Assembly: GCA_905176665.1 (NCBI GenBank)
Contig: CAJINA010000007.1
Location: 1-41,353 of the forward strand
Reading direction: 5' to 3'
From: Olavius algarvensis Delta 4 endosymbiont
GTDB lineage: Bacteria; Desulfobacterota; Desulfobacteria; Desulfobacterales; CAJINA01
DNA: 41,353 nt
Position 1 is the first letter of the stretch, and each line of letters opens with the position of its first letter. This document shows positions 1-8,384 of this stretch, in pieces. The notes under the pieces were generated by a model. That model had not been told where the DNA came from, did no database searches, and saw nothing but the letters and a program-made list of their open reading frames with translations. Made by a program: the position numbers and the translations under genes.

Positions 1-107
1 TAACTCTTCTTCCAGTGACGGGCTCAGATCTTTTCCAAACGGATCTTTTAGCGCTTCTCCAAGTGACGGGCTTAGATCTTTCTCAAGCGGGTCTTATTCT
101 TTGAGCG
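1..107 (-). repeat. Imperfect coding-type tandem repeat spanning the stop of the SH3 gene
   Basis: Two ~50-bp units (about 5-53 and 54-107) match closely. Read on the minus strand in the SH3 gene's frame, each encodes A-L-K-(E/D) then D-P-x-x-K-D-L-S-P-S-L-x-E. The unit nearest the gene carries GAATAA where the other has no insertion, so a TAA sits inside an otherwise conserved protein repeat. The frame is open to position 1. Confidence 0.7.
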
Positions 108-873
108 CCTGCTCACCACCATCCAAGGGTGTTGGCCATTCGACCGGTGCAGCCGGCTCCCCGGTTTTTTTCCTGGCGGCCCGTTTTACCCGATAGGCAA
201 TCACCGCAATGAGTAAAACGACGACGGCCACCACTGGTAAGGCCATCGGGAGCATGTGCTTCCAATCATCCGCTGTGGTTGCCGCGGCATCCTTAACCGG
301 CGGCGCTTTAACCCGGGGCGATCTTTCGGGTTTGGTGGCGGCCACTTTCGTTTCCGGAAGTTTCGCGTCAACCCGTTTTTCCGGCTCAGGTTCGGGAGTA
401 ACAGCCGGCTGAGATGCTGGTTCAGGTGGAGCTGTTTCCTCTACGGGCGTCGGGAGCGGTTTTTCAGGCGCTTCGATGAGGCCCGGTTGAACGCTTCCCT
501 CAGCCGGCGGCAGGGTCTGCACTTGGGGCTCCGGTTCAGGTGCCTCGGCGACAGGGGTGGCCACCGAGGGTCCCGCGGCTGCAATTTCCACATATTCGAT
601 GCTGACCCAGCCCTTGAAAACCTGGTGGTATTTTTGCGCCGAAACCCGGAACCAGCCATCCTTTTCCTCGTATATCTTAACGGAAGAACCCTTCAGCAAC
701 CCTTTGATAATGGTTCCCTTAAGGCTGGGTACCTTCCGCAGGTTCACATTCGCGATAACGGTTCCGTTCCAGAACGCCTCACTCTGAGATTGAGCCGGCA
801 TACCGAGTCCCAGCAGCAGAACGCCAGCGATGCCTAAAACTGTGAGCAACAGTTTTGCAGATCGGTTTTTCAT
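94..873 (-). CDS. SH3-domain membrane protein, possibly truncated by an in-frame TAA
   Basis: The 259-residue product has an N-terminal signal peptide or anchor (about residues 7-30, rich in L, V and G). A bacterial SH3 domain follows (about 35-97, with the typical N-L-R motif near the start and W-F-R / G-W-V in the body). Next is a long Pro/Glu/Ala-rich linker (about 100-205) and a C-terminal transmembrane helix (about 207-230) followed by a basic stretch. SH3b domains commonly bind peptidoglycan or peptides, so a periplasmic role tethered at the envelope is likely, but the partner is unknown. The ATG is preceded by CCGGAG. The reading frame does not decay after the stop: the next 31 codons, to the window edge, stay open and encode an 18-residue repeat that also covers the last residues of this ORF. 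The natural protein may therefore be longer. Confidence 0.75.
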   Translation of the reverse strand: MKNRSAKLLLTVLGIAGVLLLGLGMPAQSQSEAFWNGTVIANVNLRKVPSLKGTIIKGLLKGSSVKIYEEKDGWFRVSAQKYHQVFKGWVSIEYVEIAAAGPSVATPVAEAPEPEPQVQTLPPAEGSVQPGLIEAPEKPLPTPVEETAPPEPASQPAVTPEPEPEKRVDAKLPETKVAATKPERSPRVKAPPVKDAAATTADDWKHMLPMALPVVAVVVLLIAVIAYRVKRAARKKTGEPAAPVEWPTPLDGGEQALKE

Positions 874-898
874 TGGAATGCTCCGGGAGTTTAAGGAT

Positions 899-942
899 AG
901 GTAGCTACCTTAGCATAACCTGCAATCTGTCTGCAATCTATT
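899..942. promoter_or_regulatory. Palindrome and direct repeat upstream of the SH3 gene
   Basis: A perfect 12-bp palindrome, AGGTAGCTACCT (899-910), lies 26 bp upstream of the SH3-gene ATG. It is followed by a direct repeat of TGCAATCT (about 922-938). The layout would suit an operator, but no regulator is implied. The rest of 874-1546 contains no convincing gene. Confidence 0.3.
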
Positions 943-1546
943 CGACCGATTTTAAAATTTACTCCGCTATATCAACTCCATAGAAGATGTCTTATGTTAC
1001 GCCAATGTCGGTGTTTGGTTGGGCAGGTATTAAGGCCAAAATTTGCAGGCTGCAGGGAACCAATTACACTAGCACTCCGACGTCGGGCCTCTGACTTCCG
1101 ATCTCGGCACCCTGCTCTTCACACCTTACCTCATTTGACATGCCGCTCTCGCTACGCTATGGTGCAACACGTTTTATCATTTCACTTTCCCGACAAAACG
1201 GAACGACATTTTCATCATCTCGGGAGCATGCCAGGCAGGTTGATTTGGGCTATCAATCGCCGGCGAATTACCCTCCTGCGCTCATCGGGCATACTAAAAT
1301 CTGTCTATTAAACGATTAGGTTGTGAGCTTGAAGGTTGAAGACCAAGAGATCGGAGACCAGAAATACTTTCCGGCATCCGGCATCTGTCCGCTGACTTCA
1401 GACTTATTGGCCTCCCCTTCAGTCTTCAGTTTAGACCAGCTCGGAGAGTGTCGGCAGGCCTTTGAACCCGATAGCGTTATTTGAAGCCATTTCGCCTTGG
1501 GTTGGTTTGAAAAGATGGAAGCAAAGATCCGTAGGAGGAATACATA

Positions 1547-1885
1547 ATGGGATCTGAACGCAGGGAACACGAGCGGTATGCTGTCAATTTCAACGTCGAA
1601 ATAACGACAGCCGGCGGCCAGACGACCGGGATGATGGTCGGAACCAGCCTGGAAGGACTCCGGATCCAGACAACTACAGGCATCCAACCTGCTACGGATG
1701 TGGTGGTCACCCTTTTGACCGACGAGAAGGCAATTTTGCTAGCCGGCGTTGTGTGGGTCCTCGACAAGAGCGACAAGGGGCTGCCTTCCTATCTAGCCGG
1801 CCTCAAGATCAATTCCGTTTCGGTTGACGGCAAAGAACTAAAGGGCGCCGCCGAACGAACGGCCTTCCTGCAGGACCTTCTTTAA
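1547..1885 (+). CDS. Single-domain PilZ protein
   Basis: This 112-residue protein consists of one PilZ domain, a family that usually binds cyclic di-GMP and controls motility, exopolysaccharide or other surface functions. The N-terminal R-x3-R motif is present (R6 and R10 in ERREHER). The second motif, normally (D/N)-x-S-x-x-G, reads G-T-S-L-E-G at residues 32-37, so the acidic or amide position is lost and ligand binding may be weaker. The start is secure: GTAGGAGGAATACATA precedes the ATG with a strong Shine-Dalgarno sequence. It is a single gene on the plus strand. A second PilZ protein lies on the opposite strand less than 300 bp downstream, so the two are convergent. Confidence 0.85.
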   Translation: MGSERREHERYAVNFNVEITTAGGQTTGMMVGTSLEGLRIQTTTGIQPATDVVVTLLTDEKAILLAGVVWVLDKSDKGLPSYLAGLKINSVSVDGKELKGAAERTAFLQDLL

Positions 1886-2095
1886 AAATAGGTTTAAGGT
1901 GGAAGGTAGAAGGCTGAAGAAGGACCTGAAGACAGAATAGCTTCCCTCCGCGTCTTTGCGCCTCCGCGCGATGCCTTGGTTTTGACCATGGTCTTACCCG
2001 CGAAGCGGGACAATCTCTGCCCTTGTCTGTGTCAGCCTGTGTGGGTCTGTGGCTAATCCATGGTTTTGGTTTTTGCCCTTCACTTTACCCCTTGG
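1886..2095. repeat. Mixed intergenic repeats (inverted heptad-type tract plus CACAGAC-type tract)
   Basis: 1890-1930 is purine-rich (AAGGTGGAAGGTAGAAGG and similar), the reverse complement of the pyrimidine tracts found elsewhere in the window. It sits 3' of a plus-strand gene. 1936-1985 is a 'CCTCCGCGTCTTTGCGCC' type repeat. 2018-2095 is the GTCTGTGTGGGTCTGTGGCTAA-like family, also seen near 12.5, 22.5 and 23.7 kb. Confidence 0.6.
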
Positions 2096-2099
2096 GCAC

Positions 2100-2155
2100 T
2101 TGATTCAGATTCCTGCACCTTCAGACGTCAGTCTTCAACCTTGCAATCTCTAAAA
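2100..2155. repeat. Pyrimidine-rich degenerate repeat tract at the 3' end of the second PilZ gene
   Basis: A short copy of the CTTCAG / GACGTCAGTCTTC family ends about 15 bp before the stop codon of the minus-strand PilZ gene. Confidence 0.45.
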
Positions 2156-3091
2156 CTAAAAACAATAATTCTCGATCAATTTTTCTATAATTTCAGTGCC
2201 TTCCGGAGTGATATCGGCAAATTGAAACCCCACATTGTAAAAGTCGGGGTTTTCATCCGGCCGGCACCAGCGGCTGGTAGCCGAGAAGCTTAAATGCCAG
2301 CTGCCATTCATCTCAGCGGGCAGAAGCAGTTTCATCTGAAAAAGACCTTCGGGTTCGATGGGGTTGCCGGCCGTCAATATAAAGCCCTGATTTGAAATAT
2401 CTACCGCATGGCCGATCGGCGCGTTTGAATTCGTATCCGTGACTTTCAAGTAGTAGATCAGATTCTTCCGTTCCCCCACTCTCCTTTGCGACGGCCCGGT
2501 TTTCTCCGGGGTTCGGGCCCGGCGTTTTTTGACTTCCGCATGGAACGTTTCTTCCAATTTGCGGGGATCGGTACTTTTATCTATGACATCCGCCGCTTTG
2601 ATTCTATCCAGCGGGGCAGTGATGTCATCCCCCTCCGGACCCAACATGATGAGCAGGGTATCTTCTTTCAGATCGATATCTATAATCAGACCTATCTTGA
2701 AACCGTGCTCCCTGTCTGCATAGAGCACATAATCCTTTTCGCTCTCATACAACAGGAGCTTGATTTCAGGATTTAGTGTTTCCAGGCTCTTCAACGGCAG
2801 AACCTTTTGAAGCCCCCGGCGATTATCCTCGCGACTGGGCTTAAGTACTTTTACAAAGGTTTGCTTTTTATTTTTACCGGCGGCTTTATAATGTATTTCA
2901 GCAATATGCCAGCCGTCATCCGGCTCAGCCTGACCAGTCCGCATCACTCTCACCGGTGTGCCGATAACTTTGCCCTTTTCAAAGAAAAGTTCACTGGGGT
3001 CTGTGCCCGCAAGGGGATAATCCCATGTTTTCAATAATTCGCTTTGGGAATTTTTCATTTTGGAATGACCTGTTTTTTTATTCGTATTCAT
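2156..3091 (-). CDS. PilZ-domain protein with a long N-terminal region
   Basis: The protein has about 311 residues. The first ~190 are not a family I recognise; they resemble small beta-rich sensory or YcgR-like N-terminal domains only in general character. The C-terminal third is a PilZ domain with both cyclic-di-GMP motifs intact: R-V-G-E-R and D-I-S-N-Q-G. It is therefore the better candidate of the two PilZ proteins for a true c-di-GMP effector. I placed the start at the ATG at 3091 because GGAAAGGA lies 8 bases before it; a TTG seven codons upstream has no better site. It is convergent with the short PilZ gene, which raises the possibility of shared control, but they are not co-transcribed. 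Confidence 0.8.
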   Translation of the reverse strand: MNTNKKTGHSKMKNSQSELLKTWDYPLAGTDPSELFFEKGKVIGTPVRVMRTGQAEPDDGWHIAEIHYKAAGKNKKQTFVKVLKPSREDNRRGLQKVLPLKSLETLNPEIKLLLYESEKDYVLYADREHGFKIGLIIDIDLKEDTLLIMLGPEGDDITAPLDRIKAADVIDKSTDPRKLEETFHAEVKKRRARTPEKTGPSQRRVGERKNLIYYLKVTDTNSNAPIGHAVDISNQGFILTAGNPIEPEGLFQMKLLLPAEMNGSWHLSFSATSRWCRPDENPDFYNVGFQFADITPEGTEIIEKLIENYCF

Positions 3092-3540
3092 TTCGCCGGT
3101 CCTTTCCTGCAAAGACGCACGCCACGGACTTCAGCAATAGGGTACACCTGGCCGGCATATCGATTCACAAGATAGTATTTAATATGAGTCCGGGTACTTA
3201 TAGTACAGTCTGGCACTGTCCTTTTCCGCGCAAGGACACTAGAATCATCCCTAATCCCAGTGTCTCAATGCAGTGGTCATACCCGATGACAGGTGAGACG
3301 AAAAAACTGTAACAAACTTGGAAAGACAGGTCAAACGGAGATTTCACCTCTGTTCGGGTGAATTGTACAACGACCTGATTTACCGTAAAAAGTGGCCGAT
3401 AAGGGCCCATAATACCAACTTTCTTGTCCCTATGGTCCAATTAGCAACTACTTGGCGTGGGCCGACCCTTTAGGCTGTTGAGCGATTGTTGCTTAGCAGT
3501 TAGTAATCCTGCAACCCACTGTTATTTTATCGTTTTTTCT
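3092..3540. other. Intergenic region without a gene
   Basis: About 450 bp hold no convincing ORF. A 7-bp stem (TGTCCTT / AAGGACA, 3217-3238) is visible. Composition is AT-richer than the genes. I see no promoter that I can support. Confidence 0.4.
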
Positions 3541-3644
3541 AAAGTCTGAAGGTTGTCGGTTACTGCCTTACTGGTAATACCGATCCCAGACTCCTGACGC
3601 CCGCCTCCGATTACCCGGGTTTCCCAACTTTTACCTTCTACCTA
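3541..3644. repeat. Degenerate heptad-type repeat tract 3' of the acyl-AMP ligase gene
   Basis: The tract is pyrimidine-rich on the plus strand (GACTCCTGACGCCCGCCTCC, then ACCTTCTACCTATC) and ends at the stop codon of the minus-strand ligase gene. In mRNA sense it is purine-rich. Confidence 0.6.
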
Positions 3645-5384
3645 TCAACCATCCGCATACATCACCGCCAGCGACCCTTTCCGCAAAAGCTCCCCGCAGT
3701 AGTGCCGCCGCAGCTTGCCGCTGGAGGTCTTCTCGAGACTTTTAGGCTCCACGAAAACCACGGTGCGTAAAGACACGCCGTGCCCCTCGGAGACGGCACC
3801 CTTGACCTTCTTCAAAGACTCCGCCCAGAACATATCCAAAGACGCCTTTTCCGGGCCCTCAGCCTGTACATCGGCCGGCAGCCGGCGGGTATCCACCTCG
3901 GCAATGATAATCAGCTCTTCAACGCCGTTGACCGATTCCGAGATTGCCACGCAGGACCCCAGGCGGACCGGAGCGCCGGAGTGCTGCACGGTAAGTTCGA
4001 TGTCTCCCGGGTAGTGGTTTCGGCCGGCAATGATAATCAGGTCCTTTAGGCGGCCGGTCACGTAAACCTCTCCGTCGGCAACGAACCCCAGGTCCCCGGT
4101 ACGGAGAAAAGGCCCCTCGTCCGAGTCGGATAGCCGTCCCTTAAATGTGGCGGCGGACTCCTCCGGCAGTCCCCAGTAGGCGCCGGGAACACTGGGACCC
4201 TGCACCCACAGTTCACCAACCCGGTAGGGGGCAGACGGCTTGAACGTTTGCGGGTCTACGGCGATTACCTGGTGGTCGTATCCCGGTTTTCCGCAACTGA
4301 CGACATTGCGCCCCCCGGTCTCACTGTCGGCCAGGACACGGACGGTATGCTTTTCCAGGTCCGGTGCGCTCAGCGCAAGCACTTTCGGCGGATCGGATAG
4401 TGCCTTCATCCCGGCCACGAAGAGCACGGACTCCGCCATGCCGTAAGTGGGCATGAAGGTTTGTGGTTGAAATCCGTAGGGTCCGAACTTATTGGTGAAT
4501 TTTTCCATCGTCGGCACGAGAACCGGCTCGCCCCCATTTCCCGCGACGCGCCAGTGGCGCAGGTCGAGGCCCGAGCAGTCTTCAGGCTTAATCCGCCGTG
4601 CCGCGTACTCGTAACCAAAATTCGGGCAGGCGGTATTGGCGACCTTGTAGTGGCTCATCGCCCGCAGCCAGCGCACCGGCTTGAAGAGAAAATCCATGGG
4701 CGATATCAGGGTGGACTCGTACCCGCAATACACCGGGCCCAGCACGTGCCCCACCAGGCACAGGTCATGGTAGTGCGGTGCCCATACCAGTGCCGGCTGC
4801 GTTGACTTGAGGCGCAGCATCTGACCCATCACGCGCAGGTTGGCCACGGCGTTGGCGTGACTGATGGCAACCCCTTTGGGATGACCGGTGGAGCCGGAGG
4901 TGAACTGCAGGTAGGCAATCGCATCCATTGCGACCCGGGGACCATCCCATTCGGTTGCAACCCGGTTGCTCGCCGCCTTGAAACGAACAGGCAGTTCGTC
5001 GCCGAACATCACGGCCATTTTGGCCAACTCCTGATTGGTCAGGACAATCGCAGCCTCACAGGCCCGGGCGGTATTCAAGATCCTGCCCTGCGGGTTCTTG
5101 CTCTGGGGATTGGGCAGCGGGACAGGGACCGCCCGCACATTTGCCAGGAGGCAGCCGTAAAACGCCTTCACGAAGTCGAGCCCCGGCGGAAAGGCCAGCA
5201 GGACACTCGATCCGCCCAGCCCCTGTTCAGCCAGGTCTGCCGCCACGCCGATGCTCTGGCGATAGAGTTCCGCAAACGTCCACTCGGTGAGCGGCCCGTC
5301 CAGTTCGCCGTTGTCCATAAACCGGAAAGCCAGGTCATTCGCGTTTCTAGCAGCGCGGTCCTTCAAAAAGTCGACGATGGTCAT
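3645..5384 (-). CDS. Fatty-acyl-AMP ligase (FAAL-type AMP-dependent synthetase)
   Basis: This ~579-residue adenylate-forming enzyme activates a fatty acid as acyl-AMP. FAALs normally pass the acyl group to an acyl carrier protein rather than CoA. The ATP-binding loop T-S-G-S-T-G-H-P-K-G is at about residues 162-171. Also visible are the Y-G-M-A-E-S motif, the R-T-G-D-L-G motif and a C-terminal G-R-x-K-D-L-I-I-I hinge; the N-terminus (T-I-V-D-F-L) is typical of FAALs. The start is uncertain: a GAGGAGG site fits a TTG at 5393 (six bases away) better than the ATG at 5384 (15 bases). Upstream codons lie inside a MITE-like element. No acyl carrier protein, PKS or NRPS gene is nearby, so the acceptor is not visible. 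An acyl-CoA ligase activity cannot be excluded. Confidence 0.85.
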   Translation of the reverse strand: MTIVDFLKDRAARNANDLAFRFMDNGELDGPLTEWTFAELYRQSIGVAADLAEQGLGGSSVLLAFPPGLDFVKAFYGCLLANVRAVPVPLPNPQSKNPQGRILNTARACEAAIVLTNQELAKMAVMFGDELPVRFKAASNRVATEWDGPRVAMDAIAYLQFTSGSTGHPKGVAISHANAVANLRVMGQMLRLKSTQPALVWAPHYHDLCLVGHVLGPVYCGYESTLISPMDFLFKPVRWLRAMSHYKVANTACPNFGYEYAARRIKPEDCSGLDLRHWRVAGNGGEPVLVPTMEKFTNKFGPYGFQPQTFMPTYGMAESVLFVAGMKALSDPPKVLALSAPDLEKHTVRVLADSETGGRNVVSCGKPGYDHQVIAVDPQTFKPSAPYRVGELWVQGPSVPGAYWGLPEESAATFKGRLSDSDEGPFLRTGDLGFVADGEVYVTGRLKDLIIIAGRNHYPGDIELTVQHSGAPVRLGSCVAISESVNGVEELIIIAEVDTRRLPADVQAEGPEKASLDMFWAESLKKVKGAVSEGHGVSLRTVVFVEPKSLEKTSSGKLRRHYCGELLRKGSLAVMYADG

Positions 5385-5413
5385 GTCTATCAAGGCAACC
5401 CTCCTCGGAACCC

Positions 5414-5571
5414 ATTTCAAAAAAGTCTTTTGGCCCAAACTCGGCGTTGGGCGCTCGGAATAAATCCTCGAAATACCTGATGTATTCCTCCGGTTGATTC
5501 CTCACGGCCGCCTTGCACCACGTTAGGCATTAGCTTCGCGTCATTTTGAACCAAAATCCATTTTTTGAGAC
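5414..5571 (-). mobile_element. MITE-like element, copy 1 (~158 bp with terminal inverted repeats)
   Basis: The ends are ATTTCAAAAAA (5414-5424) and TTTTTTGAGA (5561-5570), an imperfect terminal inverted repeat. The interior matches the copy at 39950-40106 almost throughout, in opposite orientation, including GCTAATGCCTAACGTGGTGC. It has no coding capacity. It lies directly upstream of the acyl-AMP ligase start and could supply promoter or leader sequence. Confidence 0.75.
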
Positions 5572-5754
5572 GGGTTCGAATTTACTTTTACAGAAAAAAG
5601 AGAGGCTATATTACCAGTTATTACCTTTGCTTTCTACACCTTATCTTTGAATTGATCTTAGTTGCCAAAGGTATGGATTTTTTTAAAGGAGGGTTAAAAA
5701 GTAACGCGGCTTTATGCCAATTCCGGACGCCGCCCACTTGTGGAGGCCTTCGTC

Positions 5755-5863
5755 AATGACTGCACTTCGGTCTTCTGACTTCTAACTTCTTGTTTCCTCG
5801 ATTTCCGACTTCCGACCTCAGACCTATGACCTCGTGGTCTTCCCCTTCAGCCTGATCAAAAGG
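5755..5863. repeat. Degenerate heptad-type repeat tract
   Basis: CTTCTGACTTCTAACTTC and CCGACTTCCGACCTCAGACC units end within about 30 bp of the stop codon of the following minus-strand gene. The preceding 5572-5754 stretch is AT-rich with no gene that I can support. Confidence 0.6.
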
Positions 5864-7282
5864 CTAAGCCCGAGAACAAAACCCGAACATGCATTGCTTG
5901 ACGATTTCGTTGTAGACCTCCGTGGGAACGGTCGCCTGCCACTCACCCGGCCCCTGGGTGATATGTTTCAAAACATCCTCCGGCCAGATGTGCATGTTGG
6001 CGTCATTGAATTTCTCGACCGGCAGGATCTTGTTGTTTTCCCGCAGGTGCGCATAGAAGTGTTTCAAGTGTTCCGGGGCCGGGAAGTTTTCGGTGGTAAT
6101 GATATCATCCGGATTGTCGTTGCGGCGCATGGGGTAGACAAACAGATGCGTATCCCGGTCGAAAAGGGTCGCAAAGGCCCCCATGATGCCACCTTTCAGA
6201 CCCTCATAATAGGCGTCGTCAAACAGCATTTCGAGGTTGGGAATACCAATAACAAACGCAATCTTACCTTTGGTGTAGCGGTCCAGATATTCAGCCAGGC
6301 GAAAATACCGTAGATAATTCGAGACGACGACCGGGTATTTTAAAATATTCAAACAATCGACACGATTGAGGATATCCTGCATATCGAATTGGTTCTGCCG
6401 GCGCATCTCCGCCACGGAAATTTCAGGCACGATCATGGCCGTTGCACTGTCGACCTCGGGAATCCGCGCAAAGATCTCCATGCCGCTGGTCATCATATCC
6501 ACGCTGACCTTGGTCACCGGCCGGAACATGCTGCGCATCATGAGTATATCGCGACTGTAAAACAACTCCGACGGGTGGACCAGGGTCTTGCGGTCGGCCC
6601 CGAAAACAACGGCATCCGTCAGGTTCATCTCCACGAGCTTGAGGGCCATGAACCGGTTGTCGATGTGTTTGAAATCGGGCCCGGTAAAGCGGATCAGGTC
6701 GACCTCCAGGCGTCCGTACTCCAGGTTGTCGCCCAGCGATTGGATCAGTTTTTCAGGCTGATGATGGTAATGGAAGGCCCCGTATATCAAGTTGACCCCC
6801 AGGATGCCCACCACCTCCTGCTGCAGGGTGTGGCTTTCGTCCAGCATCCGGATGTGCAGCAGGATCTCGTTGGGTGTTGCCCCCGGCTCGAGTTGAAGCT
6901 TGATTCCCAGCCAGCCGTGGCTTTCGCCGCGGTGACTGAAACTGCGGGCCGTTACCGTGTTTGCGAAGGCAAAATAGGTCGATGTCGCCGGCCGGGCATT
7001 GCTCACCCGCTGGAGGACCAGCCCGAATTCCTTGTCGAGCATTTTTTTGAGGCGATTTTCGGTAACATAGCGCTTGTTTTCCTCTTCACCGTAGATGGCA
7101 TCACTAAAGGACATGTCATAGGCGGATATGGTTTTGGCGATGGTGCCGGCTGCACCGCCCGCCCTGAAGAAACAGCGCGACACTTCCTGGCCGGCGCCGA
7201 TCTCGGCAATGGTCCCGTATTTGTCACGGTCGAGGTTGAAAGCAAATGCTTTCTGCATGGTGGTCAGGGGTTCTGCTGACAT
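5864..7282 (-). CDS. Conserved protein of unknown function, 472 residues
   Basis: I do not recognise a named family with certainty. The protein is soluble, without a signal peptide or transmembrane helix. The N-terminal third carries a distinctive stretch, I-A-E-I-G-A-G-Q-E-V (about 25-34), then a segment rich in G and A. The middle contains F-G-A-D-R-K-T-L-V-H-P-S-E-L. The C-terminal part has I-G-I-P-N-L-E-M-L-F and Y-P-M-R-R-N-D-N-P. The I-A-E-I-G-A-G-Q-E-V region looks like a nucleotide- or cofactor-binding turn, but that is a guess. The ATG is preceded by GGAGATGTGAC, so the start is good. It is transcribed alone: repeat tracts separate it from tesA upstream and the ligase gene downstream. 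Confidence 0.8.
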   Translation of the reverse strand: MSAEPLTTMQKAFAFNLDRDKYGTIAEIGAGQEVSRCFFRAGGAAGTIAKTISAYDMSFSDAIYGEEENKRYVTENRLKKMLDKEFGLVLQRVSNARPATSTYFAFANTVTARSFSHRGESHGWLGIKLQLEPGATPNEILLHIRMLDESHTLQQEVVGILGVNLIYGAFHYHHQPEKLIQSLGDNLEYGRLEVDLIRFTGPDFKHIDNRFMALKLVEMNLTDAVVFGADRKTLVHPSELFYSRDILMMRSMFRPVTKVSVDMMTSGMEIFARIPEVDSATAMIVPEISVAEMRRQNQFDMQDILNRVDCLNILKYPVVVSNYLRYFRLAEYLDRYTKGKIAFVIGIPNLEMLFDDAYYEGLKGGIMGAFATLFDRDTHLFVYPMRRNDNPDDIITTENFPAPEHLKHFYAHLRENNKILPVEKFNDANMHIWPEDVLKHITQGPGEWQATVPTEVYNEIVKQCMFGFCSRA

Positions 7283-7504
7283 GTCACATCTCCGTTGAGG
7301 TCGTTTAAATGAACGCTGAAGGCAACCCGGTGCAACTTGGATTTGCCGCAGCCCATCCAGATTTCCTTATGAAGATAACATCTTAGGTTGATATCCCACC
7401 GTATCAATGGAACCCATAATCAGCCAGATCGAGCGTGATGGCAAGTGAAAAATTGACAAGGGAAGATCCATACCGGCCGGCAGCGCGGCTCACCAAAAAC
7501 GGAC
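7283..7504. other. Leader region of the 472-residue protein gene
   Basis: About 220 bp contain no ORF. They are the likely promoter region of the 472-residue protein gene, but no box stands out. Confidence 0.3.
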
Positions 7505-7691
7505 GCGGATGGACGCCTGCCTCCCGACGCCTTGTTTTTCCGACTTCTGAGCCCAGGTGTCTGATCTCGAGGTCTTACTTCAGCCTTCAGCCTTCAGCCT
7601 AACCGCCTTATATGACGCCTGCCTCCCGACGCCTTGTTTTTCCGACTTCTGAACTCCGACCTCTGTCCTCAAGGTCTTACTGAAGCCTTCT
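7505..7691. repeat. Repeat tract with an identical 38-bp direct repeat
   Basis: 7513-7550 and 7615-7652 are identical over 38 bp and contain GCCTGCCTCCCGACGCC and CCGACTTCTGA. Between them is a triplicated CTTCAGCCTTCAG run. The tract ends at the tesA-like stop codon. Confidence 0.75.
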
Positions 7692-8384
7692 TTATTTTCC
7701 CGAATGTTGGCCAATGGCCTCAAGGACAAACGGATATATATGCTCCACCACCCGACGGTACCCCTGTTCGGTGGGATGGATGCCATCTGCCTGGTTCAGT
7801 TGTCGGTCAGCCGCAACCCCTTCCAGGAAAAAAGGAATCAGGGCAACCCCATGCTTTGCGGCAAGGGCTGGATAGAGGCTCTCGAATTCGTGGGTAAATG
7901 TTTTCCCCAGGTTTGTAGTCATCTTCATCCCGGCCAGGACGACAATAACCCCGGCATCCCCGAGCCGCGTGATAATCCGGTCTATATTGTCACGGGTCAG
8001 TTGTGGGTCGATACCCCGCAAACCATCGTTGGCTCCCGTTTCCAGGATGATGATGTCGGGCTTTAGCGTTAGAATCCAGTCCAGCCGTGCCAGGGTACCG
8101 CTGGAAGTTTCCCCGCTGATCCCGGAATTGATCACTTCCAGATTGTGGCCGTCCCGGTCGAGGCGCGCCTGTAAAAGGGCCGGATAGGCCCGATCTTCAT
8201 TCACCCGGTAACCAGCGGTCAGGCTATCGCCGACGGCCACGATCACGCCGTCGCGGGGAGCCGTGGTTCGTTCAGCCGGAGCAGGCGGCAAATCGGTCGA
8301 GGGTGTCTCTTCACCGCACCCCACGGCAGCTATAAGGGAAATGGTCAGCACAAACCAGATTTTCTGTTTTCGAATCTGTTGCAT
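7692..8384 (-). CDS. tesA: TesA-like GDSL esterase / arylesterase lipoprotein
   Basis: The protein belongs to the SGNH/GDSL hydrolases. Block I is V-G-D-S-L-T-A-G-Y (Ser nucleophile), block II has S-G-I-S-G-E-T-S, block III is G-A-N-D, and block V is D-G-I-H-P with the catalytic Asp and His. TesA of E. coli is a periplasmic thioesterase / lysophospholipase L1 / arylesterase. Here the N-terminus is a lipoprotein signal (hydrophobic run, then A-V-G-C with Cys23), so the enzyme is probably a membrane-anchored lipoprotein. I chose the ATG at 8384; a TTG two codons upstream sits closer to an AGAGAGG sequence and is possible. It lies downstream of the ybbP/ybbA-type transporter on the same strand, matching the tesA-ybbA-ybbP association of other bacteria, but a ~580-bp repeat-rich gap separates them here. 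Confidence 0.88.
   Translation of the reverse strand: MQQIRKQKIWFVLTISLIAAVGCGEETPSTDLPPAPAERTTAPRDGVIVAVGDSLTAGYRVNEDRAYPALLQARLDRDGHNLEVINSGISGETSSGTLARLDWILTLKPDIIILETGANDGLRGIDPQLTRDNIDRIITRLGDAGVIVVLAGMKMTTNLGKTFTHEFESLYPALAAKHGVALIPFFLEGVAADRQLNQADGIHPTEQGYRRVVEHIYPFVLEAIGQHSGK

Noticed and set aside
994..1311. 105-codon open frame on plus
   Set aside because: No ribosome site, Arg/His/Leu-rich out-of-frame composition, and it overlaps degenerate repeat text; looks like chance.
6389..7279. 296-codon open frame on plus
   Set aside because: It is the antisense shadow of the 472-residue gene, with no start signal.
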